NCBI GenBank assembly: GCA_024693925.1
Contig: JAILKH010000148.1
Span: forward strand, 1-50,539
Direction of reading: 5' to 3'
Length of the DNA: 50,539 nt
Source: Lachnospiraceae bacterium
GTDB taxonomy: Bacteria > Bacillota > Clostridia > Lachnospirales > Lachnospiraceae
The notes under the pieces are model-generated. The model worked only from the letters and a program-made list of their open reading frames with translations, searched no databases and was not told the DNA's origin. How positions within the stretch are numbered: the stretch's first letter is position 1; each line of letters begins with the position of its first letter. Of the stretch, positions 42,563 through 50,539 are shown piece after piece. The translations under genes and the position numbers were made by a program.

Positions 42563-43501
42563 ATGATCGATGTAACCAAGGCTAAACGCAGAATTGATGA
42601 AATCCAGGAGAAGGTTAATAAGCCTTCGGAAAGGGCAGTATTAGTGACCGAAAGGGAAGTGCCTTTTGTTGTCTCCCGGGGAATGGAAGCTGAAGGGATA
42701 AAGTATGGTTTCTCAACCAGACTGGGAGGAGTAAGTAAGGGAATTTATGAAAGTATGAACCTGGGGCTTAAGCTTTCCGATGAAAGAGAAAATGTTATTG
42801 AAAATTATCGTCGGTTTTCAAAAGCCTTGGAGATAGATTTTAGAAAGATTTCCTGTCCCGACCAGCTGCATAATGCAAATGTGTCTGTGGTTACCGGGGA
42901 ACATGCCGGATGCGGTATTATTAATGAACTTAAGAATCATAATGCAGATGCACAGATAACGAATGTCAGAGGCATACCGCTTATCGTTTACTCCGCGGAC
43001 TGTGTTCCGATACTGCTGGCGGATCCGGTGAAAGGGGCAATCGGCTCGATCCATGCGGGGTGGAGGGGGACCGTAGCGGAAATTGCAGCATTGACGGTAA
43101 TGAAAATGCAGGAAGTATACGGGTGTGATCCGGGGAACATCCGGGCGGTTATCGGTCCCTCCATCGGTCCGGATAATTATGAAGTTGATGATAAGGTAAT
43201 TAATGAATTAAAGAAGTGTAAATACATTGATCTTACCGACTGTGAAGACGTGACAGGGCCGGTAGTAAGACAAGAAGAGGGTGAGAAAATATATACTCTT
43301 TACAGGACAGTTAAAGAGAAGAACAAATATATGCTGGATCTGTGGAGTATTAATGAACTGATATTGTATAAGGCAGGATTAAAAACAGATAATATTCATA
43401 ATATGAAATTATGTACGATGGATAATCCCGATATATTTTTTTCTCACAGGTTTACCGGAGGTAAAAGGGGACTGAATGCCGGTATCATATCCCTGACCTG
43501 A
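42563..43501 (+). CDS. pgeF: Peptidoglycan editing factor PgeF (YfiH/LACC1 family)
   Basis: 312 residues. The metal-binding and catalytic residues are seen in YSADCVPILLADP (Cys) and SIHAGWRGTVAEIAA (His), with MNLGLKLSDERENVIENYRRF upstream and AVIGPSIGPDNYEV downstream. A N-terminal extension of about 45 residues precedes the core. YfiH proteins have been described as purine nucleoside-processing copper/zinc enzymes, and in E. coli PgeF limits misincorporation of L-Ser into muropeptides. It is 15 bases behind the SNF2 gene, probably co-transcribed. The ribosome site is weak. Confidence 0.9.
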   Translation: MIDVTKAKRRIDEIQEKVNKPSERAVLVTEREVPFVVSRGMEAEGIKYGFSTRLGGVSKGIYESMNLGLKLSDERENVIENYRRFSKALEIDFRKISCPDQLHNANVSVVTGEHAGCGIINELKNHNADAQITNVRGIPLIVYSADCVPILLADPVKGAIGSIHAGWRGTVAEIAALTVMKMQEVYGCDPGNIRAVIGPSIGPDNYEVDDKVINELKKCKYIDLTDCEDVTGPVVRQEEGEKIYTLYRTVKEKNKYMLDLWSINELILYKAGLKTDNIHNMKLCTMDNPDIFFSHRFTGGKRGLNAGIISLT

Positions 43502-43537
43502 CTTGATGGATCAGGGAAGACAGAGCCGGCGGTGCAT

Positions 43538-44536
43538 TTATTTTATAAGGCAGTGCAGATACTCGGTGGTTGAGTCATCGGTAATATTTCTTCTTTTATC
43601 CGTATCTGCCCTGAAGCGTTTGTGCTCTTTTGTATAAAAATCATATTTTCCGTATTTTGACATTATTTCCTTTATTGAAGCTAAAGTCATAAGTCCTTCG
43701 TTGTTGTAGCTTAAGAAGATATATTTAAATCCGGCGTTTTTGATCAGGTCTTCAAAGGCCGACATAACGGAACGCTTGGAACAGAATCTGCTTTTTTGAG
43801 CCGAGGAATTACGCAGACCCGTTACCCCGATCAATTCGGGATTATCATACCGGGCTATAGTTTCAAGAACGTGATAATTGGAACAATACTGTCTTATATT
43901 ATATGGGGGGTCCAGGTATAAGACATCTCCGCTGATCTTGCGGATCAAGGTATTAACATCTTCATTATAGGTATGTCCGATCTTACCGGGTATAACCGGT
44001 AACAGCTCTAACTGAAAATCTTTCTGTGCGGTTTTTTTTATATGTTTCAGAAAAGCCCCATATACGGAAGCAGTGTTGGCATATTTATCGATTGAATTGA
44101 TAAGACTGGCTAAACAGTAAAAATATAAATGGTCATCAATCTGACCTGTTTTATGAAGCCTTTCCAATTCGATCCTTATCGCATCACATTTCATACCGTT
44201 TTCATTTGAAAAATAATTTCTGCCCGAACCGGATCCCTCACAATAGTTTTTATAAATAAAACCTTCAACAGGAGGAAGATCATTTAGTTTTTTTACAGGT
44301 TCCGTATCAAGTACGGAATTGTTTTCGATATAATGTTTATTTAAGACATAACTGTAATACTGGATATCGTTAGCTATGACGGTGCATCCTTTGGATTTAA
44401 AGGTCTGTCCCACGATCCCCGTCCCGGCAAACAGATCGCCGAAGATATAATCATCACCGTCTTTATATCCGGATACATCTTTGATAGTTGTTTCCAAAAA
44501 ATCTAACAGGGAATATTTAGAACCAATGTAATTCAT
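43538..44536 (-). CDS. D12-class DNA adenine-N6 methyltransferase (orphan)
   Basis: 332 residues from the ATG at 44536, which has GAGGAG seven bases before it; a longer reading from 44551 would start inside that site. NYIGSKYSLLDFL and DLFAGTGIVGQTF form the AdoMet-binding motif I region, and DPPYNIRQYCSNY is catalytic motif IV (DPPY). A target-recognition insert lies between them. No restriction endonuclease or specificity gene is adjacent, so this is an orphan methylase or the remnant of a restriction system. Recognition sequence is unknown. It is divergent from the ABC exporter operon. Confidence 0.85.
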   Translation of the reverse strand: MNYIGSKYSLLDFLETTIKDVSGYKDGDDYIFGDLFAGTGIVGQTFKSKGCTVIANDIQYYSYVLNKHYIENNSVLDTEPVKKLNDLPPVEGFIYKNYCEGSGSGRNYFSNENGMKCDAIRIELERLHKTGQIDDHLYFYCLASLINSIDKYANTASVYGAFLKHIKKTAQKDFQLELLPVIPGKIGHTYNEDVNTLIRKISGDVLYLDPPYNIRQYCSNYHVLETIARYDNPELIGVTGLRNSSAQKSRFCSKRSVMSAFEDLIKNAGFKYIFLSYNNEGLMTLASIKEIMSKYGKYDFYTKEHKRFRADTDKRRNITDDSTTEYLHCLIK

Positions 44537-44671
44537 GTAATTTCTCCTCAATAGTTATTTTGCTGCCTTTAAAATCCCGAAACACTATTTACAAGAATAA
44601 CATTTTTTCAAGGGTTTCGTCCATATGGAAGAGGAAACTGCAAACAAATAATTTTAATCCTGATCTAATGA

Positions 44672-44733
44672 TTGACACCCGGGTGATAATGTGTATAATG
44701 GTTAGCGTATGCTAATTGAAACGGTGTTTCAAT
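44672..44733 (+). promoter_or_regulatory. Consensus promoter with tandem palindromic operators (TetR site candidate)
   Basis: A perfect TTGACA (44672-44677) and a perfect TATAAT (44694-44699) are 16 bases apart. Directly downstream lie TTAGC-GTAT-GCTAA (44702-44715) and ATTGAAAC-GGT-GTTTCAAT (44715-44733), which share a base at their junction. They cover the expected start site and first 30 bases of the message, an ideal place for repression by the TetR protein encoded at the end of the operon. Confidence 0.75.
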
Positions 44734-44792
44734 AGAGGCGTTATATACAAGTAATCGGGCCGGTTGGCCACTAATCGAAATCGGAGGATAAA

Positions 44793-46595
44793 ATGAAGAA
44801 GAATAAAAATCTGAAATTCCTGTTTGAGTCTATGGGTTATTTTAAGATAACCCTGGCCCTGTCGGTGGTTATCGCCGGAATATCGGCTGTTGTAAGTATA
44901 TATGCTTACACATATGTGTACAGCATAGTAGAAGTCCTGTTGGAACATAAAAACGGATTGGACAAGGCCGCAGCCGACATTATCAAAGATTACGGAAAGA
45001 GCATGGTAATGGCCATTTGCATGGCATACGGACTATACGGATTATCCCTTTTGTTTTCACATATCACCGCATTTAATACCGCTGCCCGGCTTAAGATGAT
45101 CCTTATTAATCATATAGGTAAGCTTCCGGCAGGATATCATGATACAAATCCAAGCGGAAGTCTTCGCAAACTGATCGAAAAGAATACAGATCTTAGTGAA
45201 ACGCTGATCGCACATCAAATACCGAATACTACAATGTCAATCGTGCTACCGATAGCTTTTGTGATTTTCATGTTTAAATATAATGTTTTCCTTTCGGTTG
45301 CATGCATCATTCCCGTTATCATTGGTTTTGCCCTTCTTATGATGATCATGATGGGAAACGGAAGTGATTTTGTAAGAAAATACCAGCAGGCAAGCAAGGA
45401 CATGTCGAATGCCGCTGTTGAATATGTCAGAGGAATTCCCGTAATGAAGATGTTTGGGCAGACAGCCGATTCTTTTAAAAGGTATAAGGACTCATGCTCG
45501 GGATTTACGGAATATGTCTATAAATTCGCCATATCCATGATAAATGCCGACAGTTCTTATAATACTGCCATGAATGCGGTATTTTACACACTGGTCCCGG
45601 CATCCTTTATTGCCTTTAATAAAACGGGGGGAAGCCTTCACACTATCTGTTCGTTTGTATTTTTTTCATCGATAATACCCCTTGAAGTCACAATACTTAA
45701 AAGGATAATGAGTAATTCATCGGAAACTATAATCGTTGATGAAGCTATGGGTTCGCTTAAGGAAGTTCTTAAAGAAGAACCGATGCGGTATAATGGCACT
45801 TCCATACCCGATTCATATGATATAGAGTTTCATGATGTTACCTTCAGTTACGGTAAAGACCTGCCGAATGCATTGGAAAATATAAATATAAAGATTCCGG
45901 AAAACAAGACTACGGCCCTTGTGGGAATGTCGGGAGGAGGAAAGAGTACTATTGCGAGTCTGTCGGGACGACTAAGGGATGTTACTTCGGGTAAAGTCAC
46001 CATCGGAGGAATTGATATAAGGGATATACCTGAGGATAAACTTAATGAAACCGTAAGTATTGTATTTCAGGAAAACGCTCTTCTTAAAATGAGTATTGCG
46101 GATAATGTTGCTCTTTATAAAAAAGAGGCCGAAAGAGAGGACATATTAAGGGCTTTGAAGCTTGCAAGCTGTGAAGATATCATAGAAAAACTTCCGGAAG
46201 GTATAGATACTATGTACGGATCGGACGGAGTTTATTTATCCGGAGGAGAGGTTCAGAGGATAGCTATAGCCAGAGCAATACTTAAGGATTCGCCGATAAT
46301 AATACTGGATGAGGCTACAGCATTTGCGGATGCGGAAAATGAATATCTTATCCGAAAGGCCTTCAGGGAGCTGCTTAGGGATAAGACAGTTATTATGATA
46401 GCTCATCGTATGACGACCGTTCGTGATGCCGACCTTATATATGTTATCGACAACGGTAAGGTCCTTGAAGAAGGTGATCATGATAAGCTTATGGATTTAA
46501 AGGGAAGATATTATGATATGGTAAAGGAATATACTAAAGCTTTGGACTGGAGGATAGAAAAAGACAGTAATGTTAAGGGGGTGGCGGTATGTTAA
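44793..46595 (+). CDS. ABC transporter half-unit, permease-ATPase (subunit 1)
   Basis: 600 residues: six transmembrane helices (to ~315) and an ATPase domain with Walker A GMSGGGKST (~375), signature LSGGEVQRI and Walker B PIIILDEATAFAD. All catalytic residues are present. The linker segment AAVEYVRGIPVMKMFGQT resembles that of IrtAB/YbtPQ-type transporters, a subgroup that includes siderophore importers with an exporter fold, so direction of transport is uncertain. CGGAGG precedes the ATG. The stop overlaps the next gene by 7 bases, indicating coupled production of a heterodimer. Confidence 0.87.
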   Translation: MKKNKNLKFLFESMGYFKITLALSVVIAGISAVVSIYAYTYVYSIVEVLLEHKNGLDKAAADIIKDYGKSMVMAICMAYGLYGLSLLFSHITAFNTAARLKMILINHIGKLPAGYHDTNPSGSLRKLIEKNTDLSETLIAHQIPNTTMSIVLPIAFVIFMFKYNVFLSVACIIPVIIGFALLMMIMMGNGSDFVRKYQQASKDMSNAAVEYVRGIPVMKMFGQTADSFKRYKDSCSGFTEYVYKFAISMINADSSYNTAMNAVFYTLVPASFIAFNKTGGSLHTICSFVFFSSIIPLEVTILKRIMSNSSETIIVDEAMGSLKEVLKEEPMRYNGTSIPDSYDIEFHDVTFSYGKDLPNALENINIKIPENKTTALVGMSGGGKSTIASLSGRLRDVTSGKVTIGGIDIRDIPEDKLNETVSIVFQENALLKMSIADNVALYKKEAEREDILRALKLASCEDIIEKLPEGIDTMYGSDGVYLSGGEVQRIAIARAILKDSPIIILDEATAFADAENEYLIRKAFRELLRDKTVIMIAHRMTTVRDADLIYVIDNGKVLEEGDHDKLMDLKGRYYDMVKEYTKALDWRIEKDSNVKGVAVC

Positions 46596-48307
46596 GAAAA
46601 ATGTATAATTTCTCAAAGCCGATCGAGAATGCAATAATGAAAGCATCGGCATTACTGGGGCTGTTCCAGTTTGTATGTATTCTTCCCCTTATCCTATTGG
46701 TTGATATATTTGATAAAATGTATAAGTCATATGTATTGGGAGAGGCGTTTAATGTAAATATTTCCGTATATATGATAACAGGTACTGTCCTTATATTGCT
46801 CCTGTTTATCTGTTATAAGAAAATGTACAGGATAAAGTACATAAGTGCCGCAAGTGAAAACCTGAATATGCGCATGAGCATAATGGACAAACTAAGAAAA
46901 CTCCCTCAAAGCTATCTTTCAAAACATGATCTTAGTGATTTAACATCTACGGTTATGGATGATATGGGAATAATAGAAGGTGTACTTGCCAATCAGCTTA
47001 CCGAGATGATAGGCGGATTTATATCGATCGCGGCGGTACTTACAGTAATGTTTTTTGTTAATGTAAGGATGACTCTGGTATTATGTGTTGTGTTACCGCT
47101 TGCTGCTTTTGCAATGGGAATGAGTGATAAGGTGTCGGGAAAAACACATTTAAAAAACAGGAAGATCAAACTTACGATATCGGATCTTATTCAGGAATAT
47201 CTTGAAAATATAACGGTGCTTAAAACATCGGGTTCCATTAATGAGTATCAGACAAAGATAAAGAGAACACTTAACGGACTTATTCCGAGGCTTGTGCTGT
47301 TTGAGTTTCTTGCCGGAATATGTGTATCTACGGCCTATAATCTTTTGCGCTTCGGAATAGGTATTGTAGCGGTGTACGGAATCGGTCTGCTTGTAAAGGG
47401 AGATATAAGCGTTACGACGTATGTTGCTTATATGTTATTATCGGTCTGGATATATGAACCCTTATCCTATACCTGTGAACATCTGGGAGCGGTTATCGCT
47501 TCAAAAGTAGCGGCTGTAAGGATTAAGGATATAATGGATGCCAAAGAGCAGACAGGTGATGAAGACATAAATGTTTCAAATTATGATATAGTATTTGATA
47601 AGGTTGATTTTGCCTATGATGAGGGAAGTGAAACGGTACTGAATAATGTCAGTTTTATGGCAAAACAGGGTGAATACACAGCTCTTGTAGGAGCATCGGG
47701 AAGCGGTAAGAGTACTGTTTGCCGTTTGGCGGCAAGGCTTTGGGATGTAAATAAAGGTACCGTTACGATCGGAGGACAGGACATAAGTAAAGTTGCACCC
47801 GAAAACCTCTTTAAGGTTTTTTCGATAGTATTTCAGGATGTTACTCTGTTTAATGATACGATTTACAACAATATCCTTATCGGAAATAAAAACGCAACAA
47901 GGGAGCAGGTACTAAAGGCGGCAGAAGATGCCATGTGTCTGAGCTTTATAGAAAAGCTTCCCGAAGGAATAGATACGGTCATAGGGGAGAACGGACATAC
48001 TTTATCCGGTGGTGAGAGACAGAGGCTGTCTATTGCAAGGGCTCTGCTTAAGGATGCTCCGATAGTACTGCTTGATGAAAGTACGGCGTCAGTGGATCCC
48101 GAGACGGAAACGGGAATTCAGGAAGCGATCGAGAGACTTGCTAAGGGACGTACAGTTCTTATGATCGCACACAGACTAAGGTCGATAGTCAACTGTAACA
48201 GGATAGTGGTACTTGATGAAGGAAGAGTCATAGGTAACGGGACGCATGAAGAACTTATGAAGGAATGCAGTGAATATAAAAAACTGTATGAATTGCAGTG
48301 TGAATGA
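46589..48307 (+). CDS. ABC transporter half-unit, permease-ATPase (subunit 2)
   Basis: 572 residues: six transmembrane helices followed by an ATPase with Walker A GASGSGKST (~366), signature LSGGERQRL and Walker B PIVLLDESTASVD. Both ATP sites of the predicted heterodimer are therefore canonical, in contrast to the exporter pair at 20.3-23.9 kb. Translation is probably coupled to subunit 1 through the 7-base overlap. The TetR regulator gene follows after 51 bases on the same strand. Likely substrates are a drug-like compound, peptide or metal chelate; sequence alone does not decide. Confidence 0.87.
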   Translation: MLRKMYNFSKPIENAIMKASALLGLFQFVCILPLILLVDIFDKMYKSYVLGEAFNVNISVYMITGTVLILLLFICYKKMYRIKYISAASENLNMRMSIMDKLRKLPQSYLSKHDLSDLTSTVMDDMGIIEGVLANQLTEMIGGFISIAAVLTVMFFVNVRMTLVLCVVLPLAAFAMGMSDKVSGKTHLKNRKIKLTISDLIQEYLENITVLKTSGSINEYQTKIKRTLNGLIPRLVLFEFLAGICVSTAYNLLRFGIGIVAVYGIGLLVKGDISVTTYVAYMLLSVWIYEPLSYTCEHLGAVIASKVAAVRIKDIMDAKEQTGDEDINVSNYDIVFDKVDFAYDEGSETVLNNVSFMAKQGEYTALVGASGSGKSTVCRLAARLWDVNKGTVTIGGQDISKVAPENLFKVFSIVFQDVTLFNDTIYNNILIGNKNATREQVLKAAEDAMCLSFIEKLPEGIDTVIGENGHTLSGGERQRLSIARALLKDAPIVLLDESTASVDPETETGIQEAIERLAKGRTVLMIAHRLRSIVNCNRIVVLDEGRVIGNGTHEELMKECSEYKKLYELQCE

Positions 48308-48358
48308 TAATTGTTAAATGTTTCGTATGAGCCATGAAAGCCGGTGGAGGAACAGGGT

Positions 48359-48994
48359 ATGCCAAGCAGGATAGCCGGAGTGTCGGACAGAGTATTAAAG
48401 GCGGCCAGGGATGAGTTTATAAGGGTCGGATATAAGGATGCATCGATAAGAAAGATAGCACGTGATGCGGATACAAGTCCCCGGGCTATCTATACACGAT
48501 TTGAAAATAAAGAAGCCCTTTTTGCCGCGATCGTGGATCCGGTTTATACGGAGTTTATGACTCTGTATAAAAAGGAAAGGGAAGAATACTGGTATAAAGA
48601 TCACGATGCGGATACGGAACGTAAGCCTGAGAATACCTACATAAAATACCTTGAATTTGCTTATGAACATAAGGATGAATTTATGCTGCTCTTAACAGGA
48701 GCGAAAGGAACGGCTTACGGTTCTTTTACGGATGAACTTGCCGAATGCGATATTGAAACCGTTAAAAAAAATGTTGTCGGAAAGATAAAAAACATTTATG
48801 CATATGTGTATGATGAGGCGGCGGAATTATTTTTAGAGAGGATAACCTATGACTTTTACAGGGATGTTTTTGAACCCTTTATAAGGGGACTTGATATTGA
48901 AACCGCAAGGGAATATGTAACAAAGCTTACAAGGTTTTATGATACGGGAATACTGAGCGGATTTGATATAGATATGTTTGATAAAGATACGTAG
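48359..48994 (+). CDS. TetR-family transcriptional regulator of the ABC transporter operon
   Basis: 211 residues from the ATG at 48359, eight bases after GGAGG; a GTG at 48344 overlaps the region before that site. The N-terminal TetR helix-turn-helix reads VLKAARDEFIRVGYKDASIRKIARDADTSPRAIYTRFENKEALF. The C-terminal ~145 residues are the variable ligand domain. As the last gene of the transporter operon it likely autoregulates through the palindromes at 44702-44733, with the exported compound as inducer; this is inferred. The gene ends one base from the convergent DMT permease gene, with no room for a separate terminator. Confidence 0.87.
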   Translation: MPSRIAGVSDRVLKAARDEFIRVGYKDASIRKIARDADTSPRAIYTRFENKEALFAAIVDPVYTEFMTLYKKEREEYWYKDHDADTERKPENTYIKYLEFAYEHKDEFMLLLTGAKGTAYGSFTDELAECDIETVKKNVVGKIKNIYAYVYDEAAELFLERITYDFYRDVFEPFIRGLDIETAREYVTKLTRFYDTGILSGFDIDMFDKDT

Positions 48995-48995
48995 C

Positions 48996-49853
48996 TTATT
49001 TTTCGGTGGCGAGACATGAACCTGCGGCCATTATAATAAAAGCCGTAACAAACAGGAAAGAAGGTATCTTCGGAAAAATAATAAGAGAGATAACAGATCC
49101 GACAAAAGGAGACAAGGCATAAAAGGCCGAAGTCCTTGCGGCACCGATATACCGCTGTGCATAAACGTATGTATAAATGCTTAAGCCGTAAGCAATAAAA
49201 CCAAGTATCAGGGCAAGTAAGATATATGGTGTGATCCGCAGGCGGATCCCGGATATAAAAGCAATGATTAATGCCCCCGTACCCGAACCGAAGCCCTTGA
49301 TAATAACTATCTTTGCCGGGTCATTGTGGGAGAGTTTTCTGGTACAGTTATTCTCAAGGCCCCAACAGCAACATGCGAGCAGAGCCATAAGTGAATAGGA
49401 AGAAAAAGTTAATGAGGAAATATCACTTAGAGATAATAAAATACCTGCTACCGTTATCAGGATTATTGCACCCCACAGACGCAGAGAGATATTTTCCTTA
49501 AAGATGATAAAGGCGATCAGGGATGTGGTAACTATCTCAAAATTGTTTAAAAGGGATACCGATTCGGCAGATGAATTATCAAGGGCTATCATAAGGAGGA
49601 TCGGGGCCGCAATATCAAGGACAACGATTCCTATAAGGTAAGGTATATCATCCCGGGTGAAGGATGTACATCCGGGATTTTTTTTGTGTAAAAACATAAC
49701 TATGAAACTCATACCTATAGCGGCACCCAGATATAAAAACCCCGCCATGAAGACCGGAGGGATCTTATTCATTAATAATTTTGAAAAAGGTGTGCTGATC
49801 GCATAGAGCAGAGCAGCCAGTATGGCATATCGTATCGTTTTTCTGTTATTCAT
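48996..49853 (-). CDS. DMT-superfamily (EamA) permease
   Basis: 285 residues with ten predicted transmembrane helices in two EamA repeats (FSKLLMNKIPPVFMAGFLYLG... and ...YALSPFVGSVISLIIF). The conserved early segment ALLYAISTPFSKLLMNKIPPV and the second-repeat segment CCCWGLENNCTRKLS are typical. The family exports amino acids, metabolites or drugs by secondary transport. It is divergent from a second TetR-family gene, which may control it. The ribosome site is weak. Substrate unknown. Confidence 0.85.
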   Translation of the reverse strand: MNNRKTIRYAILAALLYAISTPFSKLLMNKIPPVFMAGFLYLGAAIGMSFIVMFLHKKNPGCTSFTRDDIPYLIGIVVLDIAAPILLMIALDNSSAESVSLLNNFEIVTTSLIAFIIFKENISLRLWGAIILITVAGILLSLSDISSLTFSSYSLMALLACCCWGLENNCTRKLSHNDPAKIVIIKGFGSGTGALIIAFISGIRLRITPYILLALILGFIAYGLSIYTYVYAQRYIGAARTSAFYALSPFVGSVISLIIFPKIPSFLFVTAFIIMAAGSCLATEK

Positions 49854-49868
49854 AAATTTCTCACTTTT

Positions 49869-49930
49869 CTGACACTATATTCGGTAATATGATATAATGC
49901 TGGGTATGGCGTATCAATGATCAAAGATCA
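49869..49930 (+). promoter_or_regulatory. Promoter and palindrome before the second TetR gene
   Basis: CTGACA (49869-49874) and a perfect TATAAT (49893-49898) are 18 bases apart. About 20 bases on, TGATC-AAA-GATCA (49918-49930) is a perfect 13-base palindrome in the 5' leader and could be an autoregulatory operator. Confidence 0.5.
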
Positions 49931-49979
49931 GGATCTGTAAGTTACTGAACAAAATCAAATAATTGTACGGAATTTTATT

Positions 49980-50539
49980 ATGGACAGAAGACAACAAAAA
50001 ACCAGAACCGCAATATATAAAGCGCTGACAGAGTTACTCAAAAAAAAGCGGTTTGAAGATATTACGGTCCGGCAGATAATCGATGAAGCGAATATCGGGA
50101 GAAGCACATTTTATTCATATTTTGAAACTAAGGATCAGCTTCTTTTGGAGATGTGCAACGAGTTGTTTGCCCACGTGCTGTCGGATTCCCTGCTGCCGGA
50201 GAAAAGTCATGATTTTTCAACAGATCACGAAGATTCCGGGGCGCTTATGGAGCATATCCTGTGGCATATCAAGGACCATGAAGCCAATATCCGGTCTATC
50301 ATGAATGGCGAATCCGAGAAGATATTTACAAAATATTTTTCGGCTTATCTTGAGAACACATTCGGAGATCGTATCACTAACTTAAATATTGATGTATCGG
50401 ATGAATTTAAGAAACAGTTTTTTATAGGGAGTTTTACAAATACCGTGAAGTGGTGGATATCCACCGGTTTAAAACAGAAGCCGAAAGATATCATAGATGA
50501 TTATATGAAGTGTTTAAACAAAGGAAAGAATGAACAATG
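49980..50539 (+). CDS. TetR-family transcriptional regulator, cut by window end
   Basis: The frame is open for 186 codons from the ATG at 49980 to the window edge, where the last bases are TG; the gene probably stops right there with TGA, so almost the whole protein is visible. The N-terminal helix-turn-helix reads KTRTAIYKALTELLKKKRFEDITVRQIIDEANIGRSTFYSYFETKDQLL. The C-terminal part (HVLSDSLL..., FKKQFFIGSFTNTVKWWISTG, ending in IDDYMKCL) resembles the TetR_C_7/DhaS-like subgroup common in Firmicutes. It is divergent from the DMT permease. Ligand unknown. Confidence 0.85.
   Translation, partial: MDRRQQKTRTAIYKALTELLKKKRFEDITVRQIIDEANIGRSTFYSYFETKDQLLLEMCNELFAHVLSDSLLPEKSHDFSTDHEDSGALMEHILWHIKDHEANIRSIMNGESEKIFTKYFSAYLENTFGDRITNLNIDVSDEFKKQFFIGSFTNTVKWWISTGLKQKPKDIIDDYMKCLNKGKNEQ

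Noticed and set aside
43490-43517. TCCCTGA / TCAGGGA hairpin after pgeF as a terminator
   Set aside because: The loop is 14 bases and no T-run follows on either strand; too weak to call.

Overview
The window looks like chromosome from an anaerobic Firmicute, most probably Lachnospiraceae (Butyrivibrio/Roseburia/Lachnospira-like). I infer this from the AT-rich composition, strong AGGAGG-type ribosome sites, Lpl/YtcQ-type sugar ABC transporter, formate dehydrogenase and c-di-GMP proteins with 7TM sensors. No rRNA, tRNA, CRISPR array, insertion sequence or prophage gene was seen, so the taxonomic call is inference. Genes are tightly packed and no gene-free stretch exceeds about 265 bases.

Layout. 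1-2.1 kb: 3' part of a molybdopterin formate dehydrogenase followed closely by a 2-keto-3-deoxygluconate kinase. 2.2-5.7 kb (minus): an HD-GYP protein coupled to a histidine-kinase-like protein that lacks the phosphoacceptor histidine. 5.9-9.6 kb: an MgtC/SapB protein, then (minus) a two-domain PPK2 polyphosphate kinase and a single protein joining an MntP manganese exporter to a ZIP permease. 9.8-12.3 kb: a membrane diguanylate cyclase and a CbbX/SpoVK-like AAA+ ATPase.

12.5-36.5 kb is the centrepiece: a rhamnogalacturonan-I (RG-I, pectin backbone) island. An Lpl-type ABC importer brings oligosaccharides in. A PL11 lyase, GH105 unsaturated-glycosyl hydrolase, CE12 and NodB-type esterases and a GH112 galactosyl-rhamnose phosphorylase, none with a signal peptide, would take them apart in the cytoplasm. 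Rhamnose goes through RhaM, RhaA, RhaB and RhaD to DHAP and L-lactaldehyde, and an aldo/keto reductase may reduce the latter. The unsaturated uronate goes through KduI and KduD to 2-keto-3-deoxygluconate, then to the kinase at 1.1 kb. The KDPG aldolase is not in the window. A divergent AraC regulator sits in the middle, and a heterodimeric ABC exporter with one degenerate ATP site is embedded in the island.

36.6-39.2 kb holds small uncharacterised genes: a 96-residue protein behind a near-consensus promoter, a two-helix membrane protein followed by a peptide with a double-glycine leader, and a zinc-ribbon/PASTA membrane protein. 39.2-44.5 kb carries a PfkB kinase, a stand-alone SNF2 ATPase, a PgeF/YfiH protein and (minus) an orphan D12-class adenine methylase. 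44.7-50.5 kb is an ABC exporter pair with its own TetR regulator and a strong promoter with tandem palindromes, then a DMT-family permease divergent from a second TetR gene cut by the window end, probably at its stop codon.
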